Positions 58,185 to 64,000 of a stretch of DNA of 64,000 nt are shown one piece after another (position 1 is the first letter of the stretch; each line of letters opens with the position of its first letter). The stretch covers positions 35,332-99,331 of the forward strand of contig CACZMF010000007.1 in the NCBI GenBank assembly GCA_902782225.1. The letters run 5' to 3'. Source of the stretch: an uncultured Bacteroidia bacterium (GTDB taxonomy: Bacteria > Bacteroidota > Bacteroidia > Bacteroidales > UBA932). The notes below the pieces were generated by a model that saw nothing but the letters and a program-made list of their open reading frames with translations, made no database searches and had not been told where the DNA came from. Made by a program: the position numbers and the translations under genes.

Positions 58185-60485
58185 CTACTTGAGTTTGGGC
58201 TCGGTAGCGGAAAGATCCCAGACAGAGCCGTCCCATCCAAGGACCGTGGCCTGCGAGGAGATAGTGCCGGAGTTTCCGATGTAGTTGTCGGTGTACTTGG
58301 AGACGTCCACATATACCGTACTCTCATCGACAACCTTCGAACTCACTGCGCCATAGAAAGGCAACGAGCCGTTCCAGGCGATGCACTTGGTAATAACAGT
58401 TGCTTTTGCAGCGTCATATCCATCCGTAGCTCCACCGACGAAGGCGCCGACGCTTGCCGCGGAACCGGAAATGGTGCCGGACTCATAACAGCAGGTCACC
58501 GTGTTCAGTTCCAGACAGTTACCAACGAAGCCGCCGATGTTCGCGAATGCGCCGCCATCGACATTGGCATTGGTGTAGCAATCCGTGACGACAGCCTTCT
58601 GGAGATATCCGACGAAACCGCCGTTGTTGATGTCGTTGGCATTCACAGCTGTGTTTTCCACGGAGCACTTCTCCGCCTTGGTGTATAAAACGCCTGCAAA
58701 TCCGCCGCAGTGCTGGGCGCCGGAGATGCTTGTATTCTTGACCGAGCAGGAGGTGAAAGTGGTCACGGCATCGGTCACGCTTCCGGAGTCTCCGATGAAA
58801 CCGGCGACACGGCCGCTGGCAGTCGCGATGATAGTCGCTCCGTCAACACTGCAATTGGTGAACTGAGCACCTGCATTACCGGCAACCCTTCCCACGAAAC
58901 CGGCGACGGGAGAGTTCTTGACACTGTTCCTGGTTGCGGTAATTGTTCCGCCCAGATATGCACAATCGCTTATCTTCGCCGCGACAGCTCCGCCGACCTG
59001 GCCGATAACGCCACCGCAATAATAGCTGGTGTTGTTGATGTCGGCCTTGGCGGTGCAACCGGTAATCGTGCCGGCCGCCGCCACGTTTCCGACGAGACCG
59101 CCGACACTGCATCCCGTATTGGTGGTGTTCTGGGAGAAGGTATTGTTGCCCGTCACGTGACAGTTGGTGATTGTGGATGCCTCCGAACCAAGCACGCCGG
59201 CAATTCCACCCGTATTCCTGTTGTTAGAGGTGGCGGCAGCGGTGATGGTCGAATTGCTCACGGTCACGCCTTCGCAATGTCCGACTATCATGGAATCTCC
59301 GGAGCCGGTGCCGATGTAACCCGCCACGACGCCGGTATTGTTGCTGCCTGCATCAATGCTGGCCTTGTCGAAGGTCACGTTGCAGATGGTGCCGTTGAGC
59401 ACGCCGGCAAAGCTGGGATAACCGACCGAGTGTCCGACGGTCAGTTTGCTGATGGTGTGGCCCTTTCCGTCGAAGTACATCGCCTTGAGATAACCGTTGG
59501 ACGGATTGAGGGCGGTCCAGTCCTTGCCGGTCATGTCGATGTCGTCGGCAAGCTCGAAATAGATGGTCTTGCCATCTTCCATGACCTCATGCATATTCAC
59601 CAGCTGCTGGGCAGTAGCGATCAGGTAGGGATTCGCCTGGGTGCCGTCGCCGCCTGCAAAGAGATGCTTCTCGATGCCCTTGGTGAACTTGAACACGCTC
59701 ACGCGGCCCTGCTTGAGGGGCGTAGTGGCGGCAAGGGTGAAGGTGGTGCTGTAGATGTCCCCTATGCCGTCGGTGATGGAAAGGGTGACGGGCTCGCCGC
59801 CGGGAAGGCCTGCGCCGCCCCAGGGAAGCATCGCATAAGCGGTCAGGACCTGGGAAGATGCCGACACGTCAACATTCTTTAGGCCGATGGAGAACTTGCC
59901 CAGTGAGCAGGACATTTCGGCCTTGGAGAGCGTGGTCACGCCGGAGGGCATGGTGGCGATTATCTTCACGATTGCGGGCACCTGGAGTGAGCCGCCGTGG
60001 GCGGTGGCCCACTCTTCGGAGAAGGTGAAGTTCTCGTAGGTGTCCACTCCCTGCAGGCAGGCTATGTAGCGCAGATGGTCGGTGTTGCCGTTGCCGCTCT
60101 GCACCTGGTTTTCATAATTGTAGGCAATCGCCTCATCCACGGTGCTGAATTCATCGCCGGGATAGAGGATGGAGAAGGAAGAGCCGGAAACGGCGGTGCC
60201 GGTGAATTCGGCTTCGTGGTCGGTGTAGCCGTCCTTGATGTAGAACTCCTGCGAATCGCTGCCGGAGATGACGCGAAGCACGTCGTCGTCCGTCCACTTG
60301 AGGTGGAGGTTGTCGTTCTCGGTGTTGGCTTCGTATTCCACCTTGGTGGCCTCGGGGATTGAAGCCTTGATAGTGATCTGCTCGCCGGCTGCAGGCTGGG
60401 CAGGGGTCTCCTGAATCTTGTTGCAGGAAGCGGCAAGAATCATCGCGGCAACGGCCGGGACGAAAATACTGATAATCTTTTTCAT
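58185..60485 (-). CDS. Fimbrillin-like lipoprotein with GLUG-type repeats (copy 3)
   Basis: A 766-aa surface lipoprotein, lipobox LAASC (Cys20). Fimbrillin-like domain about 30-260 (TKVEYEANTEN, LKWTDDDVLRVISG), then an ATAQQLVNMHEV segment and GLUG-like repeats from about 350 (GGLVGNVAAAGTITGC, GGFAGVLYTKAEKC, GGFVGNCLELNTVTCC). The end reads LGWDGSVWDLSATEPKLK, close to the end of copy 4. No catalytic motif. I use ATG 60485; the frame upstream runs through micropeptide 3 out of frame. In the operon between copy 4 and the GH20 fusion. Confidence 0.86.
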   Translation of the reverse strand: MKKIISIFVPAVAAMILAASCNKIQETPAQPAAGEQITIKASIPEATKVEYEANTENDNLHLKWTDDDVLRVISGSDSQEFYIKDGYTDHEAEFTGTAVSGSSFSILYPGDEFSTVDEAIAYNYENQVQSGNGNTDHLRYIACLQGVDTYENFTFSEEWATAHGGSLQVPAIVKIIATMPSGVTTLSKAEMSCSLGKFSIGLKNVDVSASSQVLTAYAMLPWGGAGLPGGEPVTLSITDGIGDIYSTTFTLAATTPLKQGRVSVFKFTKGIEKHLFAGGDGTQANPYLIATAQQLVNMHEVMEDGKTIYFELADDIDMTGKDWTALNPSNGYLKAMYFDGKGHTISKLTVGHSVGYPSFAGVLNGTICNVTFDKASIDAGSNNTGVVAGYIGTGSGDSMIVGHCEGVTVSNSTITAAATSNNRNTGGIAGVLGSEASTITNCHVTGNNTFSQNTTNTGCSVGGLVGNVAAAGTITGCTAKADINNTSYYCGGVIGQVGGAVAAKISDCAYLGGTITATRNSVKNSPVAGFVGRVAGNAGAQFTNCSVDGATIIATASGRVAGFIGDSGSVTDAVTTFTSCSVKNTSISGAQHCGGFAGVLYTKAEKCSVENTAVNANDINNGGFVGYLQKAVVTDCYTNANVDGGAFANIGGFVGNCLELNTVTCCYESGTISGSAASVGAFVGGATDGYDAAKATVITKCIAWNGSLPFYGAVSSKVVDESTVYVDVSKYTDNYIGNSGTISSQATVLGWDGSVWDLSATEPKLK

Positions 60486-60498
60486 AATCTTCGGCCGT

Positions 60499-60621
60499 TT
60501 AGTTTTCAAACACAAGATCTGAAGGCATGTCTTCCAGACTGCCGTCCGGAGACTGTGCCAGAAGACTCTCAAGAGCCACTTTCACCTCCTCGCTGAGAGG
60601 AGCATAATACTTGAATTTCAT
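60499..60621 (-). CDS. Micropeptide 3 (40 aa) upstream of GLUG lipoprotein
   Basis: Hand-translated from ATG 60621 to TAA 60499-60501. It begins MKFKYYAPLSEEVK, has the core ESLLAQSPDG and ends DMPSDLVFEN. It is 13 nt before the copy 3 lipoprotein ATG and 22 nt after the copy 4 stop. Basic/aromatic start, short hydrophobic stretch ending in Ser and acidic tail match the other three micropeptides, and codon use resembles a real gene. Confidence 0.6.
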   Translation of the reverse strand: MKFKYYAPLSEEVKVALESLLAQSPDGSLEDMPSDLVFEN

Positions 60622-60643
60622 CCTGTATGTGGTTTAAAGTATG

Positions 60644-63600
60644 CTATTTCAATTTGGGGAACTCGCCGCTGAAATCCCAGATGGCGCTGTCCCAGCCGAG
60701 AGTGGCGGAGGCAAGCTGGGAAAGGGTCTTGCCTGCTTCAACCTTACCTTGGTAAGCCCACCTGCAGGCCTGGCCGTCACTACTGTTGAAAGCTGTTAGA
60801 GTAGTTGGATCTTCCATATCGGAATTATCTGCATTCCGGCGCACCAGCGGATGAGTCGTACCGTCAACATCAGGATGACTATAACCGCTGTCCGGCACCC
60901 ACCAGGCGGTGAGATTCAATCCGGGCTTACGATAATTGTCCGTCAAATGGCAATTGGGATGGGCGGTGGCGACCACGGCTCCGGAGCTCCATTTACTGGT
61001 TGAACAGTCGCTCGCCGTGACCTCGCTGTTCCAGGCGACGCAGCGCTCGACTACAGGAGTGGCCGTACCGATGATACTGATAAAGCCGCCCAGCCTGAAC
61101 GAACCGACCACGGCTCCTGAAGCGTAGCAGTTGGAAATGCGGGCGGAAGTCACTGTGGAAATCTGTCCGATAAAACCGCCGCGGATATAGTTCGAGCCGA
61201 CTATATTACCTGTAGCATAACAGTTCTCTATGACCACTTTTATGGTGTTGGTCGCGTGATGTATGTTTCCGATGAAAGAAGCAACATAACGCTTGTCGGA
61301 GTATATGTCACCGGTTGCGAAACAGCGGGTAATAGTTGCGGTTCCGTTGTTGATTGCGCCTATGAAACCGCCGCTGTAATCACCCTTGTTGTTCGTGACC
61401 TTGCTGCTTGTGGAGCACTTGTCAATTGTTGCCGTGCCACCGTTAGTGATAAGTCCGCAGAAGCCTGCGTACGTGCCTCCTCCGTTCGCAGTCACATCTC
61501 CGGAAGAAGAACATCCTGTCAGGGTGCCGCCGCAGATCCATCCTGCGAAACCGCCGTTGTTGCTGCCAGTGTAGGTGCATACGGCTGACGTGGAACAGTT
61601 GACAAAGACTCCGGTATTGGTCTGTCCTGTGAAACCGCCGCATCCGCTCTGTCCCAGGACGGTGCCGCTTGAAGTAGAGTTGGAGATTACAGGCACGACT
61701 TCTTCCACCTTGCCCTCCACAAAGGCGGCGAAACCGGCGGTGAAGTTGTTGCCGGACACGTCTCCATCAGCGGTGCAATTGTCGATTTTGGCATACCTTG
61801 CACCGGAGCCGGGAACTACGTACCCGGCAAATCCACCGATATACTGTCCCTTAATGTTGGTCATATCAACGATCGCGTCGCAGTACTCAATAGTTCCAGA
61901 GTGATAACCCACGAAGCCGCCGAGCTTGAGGGGTGTTCCCTGGGTATTGGTGGATGTGATTTTCGCATAGGCCTTGCTGCGGACATCGCCATTCTTGGTG
62001 ATGGTGCCGTAGCAAACGCCGGTGAAGCCGCCCACGTTGATGACATTGAATTTATCATCCGTCTTCGTGGGTTCTTTAGTATTGATGACGACCTTGGCGG
62101 AAGGTGTACCGACCGTGCATCCGCTGATGACAACTTTGTCCTGCACCATTCCGGCGAAACCGCCACCACGGGCGTCATTCGTGCAATTGACATTGATGGT
62201 GGCATCCTCAACCTGGCAATCGGTGAATGTGGAGAAGTCGTTTCCCATCGAGCCCGCAAAACCGCCGACATAACGGTCGCTGGCCGTGACGGTGCCGCCG
62301 GTGTACTTACAACCGGACACGACGACCATAGCTTCCGGGAAACCAATCACGCCGCCTACAATGCCTGCGCCCGTCACGTTGGTGCCGGAAACGGTGCAGC
62401 CAGTGATGGTTACGGTGGCAGTGCCTGCGGTGCCGCTGTTGATACGTCCTATCATACCGCCGACATTGGAGCTTGTGCAGTTCACGGATCCGTTGGTGAT
62501 ATTCACGTTAGTGACCTTATGGCCTGTCCCCTGGATATACTCGGCAAAGATGCCCCTGCCGGTAACGGTGGAATGGTCCAGCGTAAGGTCCCGGATTGAG
62601 CCCTTGAACACATAAAACAGGTTCTTGCTGAGGTTGCTGATGGTCTTGCCGTTGCCGTCGAAATCGACCAGTCTCTTATAACCGGAGCCGGCATTGAGGT
62701 GGGTCCAGGTCTCGCCGGCCATATCGATGTCGTCGATCATCTTGAAATAGGTGGTGGCGTCGTCGACCATAAAGCCGTCAACTGCGAGAAGCTGGTACTT
62801 GTCGCCGATGAGGTATGCCTTGGCCCCGGAAGTGCCGTCGCAGGAGGTGAGGCCGGCGTGCTTGTCGGACTTGGAGGCGTTGATGCTGATGGCGTTGAAC
62901 GCTCCGTCGGAGAAGCTGTCCGCAGGCAGCTCGATGTAGCGGGTGTATACGGTGTGGTCCGTGCCGGGGGCATTGAAACGCACGAGCAGAGAAGTGCCGG
63001 CAGCAATTGCCTGTCCGCCCGAAGGGAGGGTTGCGAAGAAATGCAGGATGCCGTCTGCACCGGCGTCCCCGGCTGTATCGAAGGTGATGGCCAGGGTCTT
63101 GCCGCCGTTGAAGATGGCTTCGCTCGCAGCGATTTCCACGGACTTGATTGCAGCCGCGACCTCCGTGGAGGGCATCTTGGCGGTGATGGCCAAGACGCTG
63201 GAGCAGTCGGTGAAGTCGATGGAATCGTAACTTGCTATGTTGCTTGCACTTGCCAGATACTTTAGGCCAGATGTTTCGCCGTCGGAGGGCTGGGTCTGGG
63301 AGGCATAGTCGAAGGAGGCGTTGATCACTTCCACGTCGTAGGCAGAGGCCGTGATGGCCGTGCCGGTGAAGATGCCTTTCTTCTGGCCCACGCTGGCGGG
63401 GTCGAGAGTGAAGTCTTCGTACTTGGTCCTGTCGGAGTGGTCATAGACGCGGATGGCGTCGCCGTCGGCCCAGGCAAGGGCCACGGTGCCAGTGGGCTTG
63501 TTGCCGGCGTCATAGCCGACGCCGAAACTGACCTTGGTCTGGATATCGCTAAGGGTGGCGCTGATGGAGATTTTCTCTCCGGCAGCGGGGGTGGCGGGCA

Positions 63601-63676
63601 CATCGGTGACGGCCTTGTTGCAGGAGACGGCGAAGAGGGCGAGAATGCCGCAGGAAATGGATAAGATCTTTTTCAT
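60644..63676 (-). CDS. Fimbrillin-like lipoprotein with GLUG-type repeats (copy 4)
   Basis: The largest of the group, 1010 aa, lipobox FAVSC (Cys19). The fimbrillin-like domain (about 30-260: TKVSFGVGYDAG, LAWADGDAIRVYDHSD) is close to that of the GH20 fusion. From about 330 follow at least ten GLUG-like repeats (for example GGFVGYHSGTIEYC, GGFTGQTNTGVFVNC, GGFAGWICGGTLTGC), predicted to stack into a long beta-helix. It ends LGWDSAIWDFSGEFPKLK. No enzyme motif is visible. It is preceded at 15 nt by micropeptide 4 and is the first lipoprotein of this leftward operon. Adhesion or glycan binding are possible roles. Confidence 0.87.
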   Translation of the reverse strand: MKKILSISCGILALFAVSCNKAVTDVPATPAAGEKISISATLSDIQTKVSFGVGYDAGNKPTGTVALAWADGDAIRVYDHSDRTKYEDFTLDPASVGQKKGIFTGTAITASAYDVEVINASFDYASQTQPSDGETSGLKYLASASNIASYDSIDFTDCSSVLAITAKMPSTEVAAAIKSVEIAASEAIFNGGKTLAITFDTAGDAGADGILHFFATLPSGGQAIAAGTSLLVRFNAPGTDHTVYTRYIELPADSFSDGAFNAISINASKSDKHAGLTSCDGTSGAKAYLIGDKYQLLAVDGFMVDDATTYFKMIDDIDMAGETWTHLNAGSGYKRLVDFDGNGKTISNLSKNLFYVFKGSIRDLTLDHSTVTGRGIFAEYIQGTGHKVTNVNITNGSVNCTSSNVGGMIGRINSGTAGTATVTITGCTVSGTNVTGAGIVGGVIGFPEAMVVVSGCKYTGGTVTASDRYVGGFAGSMGNDFSTFTDCQVEDATINVNCTNDARGGGFAGMVQDKVVISGCTVGTPSAKVVINTKEPTKTDDKFNVINVGGFTGVCYGTITKNGDVRSKAYAKITSTNTQGTPLKLGGFVGYHSGTIEYCDAIVDMTNIKGQYIGGFAGYVVPGSGARYAKIDNCTADGDVSGNNFTAGFAAFVEGKVEEVVPVISNSTSSGTVLGQSGCGGFTGQTNTGVFVNCSTSAVCTYTGSNNGGFAGWICGGTLTGCSSSGDVTANGGGTYAGFCGLITNGGTATIDKCSTSSKVTNNKGDYSGGFIGAINNGTATITRCFATGDIYSDKRYVASFIGNIHHATNTIKVVIENCYATGNIVGSNYIRGGFIGQISTVTSARISNCYASGAVVGSFRLGGFISIIGTATPVVERCVAWNSEVTASDCSTSKWSSGAVVATAHPNCHLTDNYRKPGLNLTAWWVPDSGYSHPDVDGTTHPLVRRNADNSDMEDPTTLTAFNSSDGQACRWAYQGKVEAGKTLSQLASATLGWDSAIWDFSGEFPKLK

Positions 63677-63691
63677 ACTACGTTCCTCCCA

Positions 63692-63829
63692 CTAAAAATC
63701 TTCATCGTAGATGGATTTCACATCCATGTCCCGCAGATCGCCGCTTGCTGCGATGAACTGCTCATAATCAGCCTCGCAGGCACACGCCAGCGGCTTGACG
63801 TATACCTCTTTAACAAATGTTTTGCTCAT
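63692..63829 (-). CDS. Micropeptide 4 (45 aa), first gene of the operon
   Basis: Hand-translated from ATG 63829 to TAG 63692-63694. It begins MSKTFVKEVYVKPL, has CACEADYEQFIAASGD in the middle and ends VKSIYDEDF. It is the first open frame after a perfect promoter, which is good evidence that it is translated. The stop is 15 nt before the copy 4 lipoprotein ATG. Related in layout, not closely in sequence, to micropeptides 1-3. Confidence 0.68.
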   Translation of the reverse strand: MSKTFVKEVYVKPLACACEADYEQFIAASGDLRDMDVKSIYDEDF

Positions 63830-63869
63830 TGTCACTATTGCTTTATAATTAGATACTTACTGAAAGTTT

Positions 63870-63901
63870 CAAAAATAATGATTTTTTCCTCAATTTCCAA
63901 A
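63870..63901 (-). promoter_or_regulatory. Promoter of the micropeptide/GLUG operon
   Basis: Minus strand: TTTG (63898-63901), 20-bp spacer, TATTTTTG (63870-63877). Both elements match the Bacteroidota consensus perfectly. The 5' leader to the micropeptide ATG would be about 35 nt. Confidence 0.75.
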
Positions 63902-63927
63902 TCGCTACAATTCTATAAAGGGGGGGG

Positions 63928-64000
63928 CGCCAGGTCGGCACGCCAGTTAAGCAGACGGCGTGCCCGGTCTGCCGCCCACTGGTAGGACCTGGCACGTTTT
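63928..64000. repeat. REP-like element at window end
   Basis: Contains CGCCAGGTCGGCACG, CAGACGGCGTGCCCGGTCTG and GGTAGGACCTGGCACG, the same motif family as 9989-10118 and 7373-7432. It may continue past the window. A run of eight G (63920-63927) adjoins it. Confidence 0.65.

Noticed and set aside
63830-64000. tRNA or small structured RNA at the window end
   Set aside because: The pairing there is explained by the REP-like motif; no acceptor/T-loop pattern is visible.

Overview
The window is a chromosomal piece of a Bacteroidota (Bacteroidales-type) genome. The evidence is a SusC/SusD pair, a sigma-70/FecR pair next to a SusC with an STN domain, an S46 dipeptidyl-peptidase, aspartokinase-homoserine dehydrogenase with the dap genes, fimbrillin-like lipoproteins, and many TAnnTTTG -7 boxes of the Bacteroidota primary sigma factor. 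Most of it is GC-rich, so long shadow reading frames are common. No tRNA, rRNA or CRISPR array was seen. I would not name a genus from this alone.

Layout. 1-4352 (minus): tight operon rnhB, DPP7-like S46 peptidase, mrp, rsmA (rsmA runs off the window). 4390-5127: XRE regulator divergent from a 62-aa gene, with dyad operators between. 5164-7257: an EF-G paralog with degenerate GTPase motifs. 7373-10596: a small lipoprotein, an S51 peptidase/ATP-grasp fusion, a TSCPD protein, nested REP-like palindromes and a 114-bp inverted-repeat element. 10600-12366: aspS. 12478-29628 (plus): a large SusC/SusD locus with a BACON-type lipoprotein, three related metallo-beta-lactamase-fold proteins, an M14-type carboxypeptidase and two GLUG-repeat lipoproteins, each preceded by a 43-45 aa open reading frame. 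29727-37657 (minus): Rpn-type nuclease, FecR, ECF sigma factor, small membrane protein, murA, dapA, dapB, thrA. 37710-47198 (plus): murB, cdaA, mutS2, manC, amidohydrolase, aminopeptidase P, fabG-like SDR, comF. 47199-49813: a REP-associated tyrosine transposase (RAYT) and a partner gene, flanked on both sides by arrays of an 11-bp motif. 49814-63829 (minus): micropeptide, GLUG lipoprotein, micropeptide, GLUG lipoprotein, GLUG-GH20 fusion, histidine acid phosphatase, SGNH hydrolase, histidine phosphatase-NAGPA fusion.

How the genes work together. The core blocks serve cell-wall and lysine precursors (thrA, dapB, dapA, murA, murB), c-di-AMP synthesis, translation and DNA maintenance. The two accessory blocks look like envelope scavenging systems. 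The first joins TonB-dependent uptake to surface hydrolases and is probably controlled by the nearby sigma/FecR pair. The second combines hexosaminidase, esterase, acid phosphatase and phosphodiester glycosidase activities, which would suit a phosphorylated glycan. They share one unusual theme: a 40-45 codon reading frame directly upstream of each of four fimbrillin/GLUG lipoprotein genes.

The most interesting signals are the micropeptide-GLUG pairs, the RAYT cassette with phased repeat arrays, a TGA separating an in-frame GLUG lipoprotein and MBL enzyme, and the fusions S51-ATP-grasp, phosphatase-NAGPA and GLUG-GH20.
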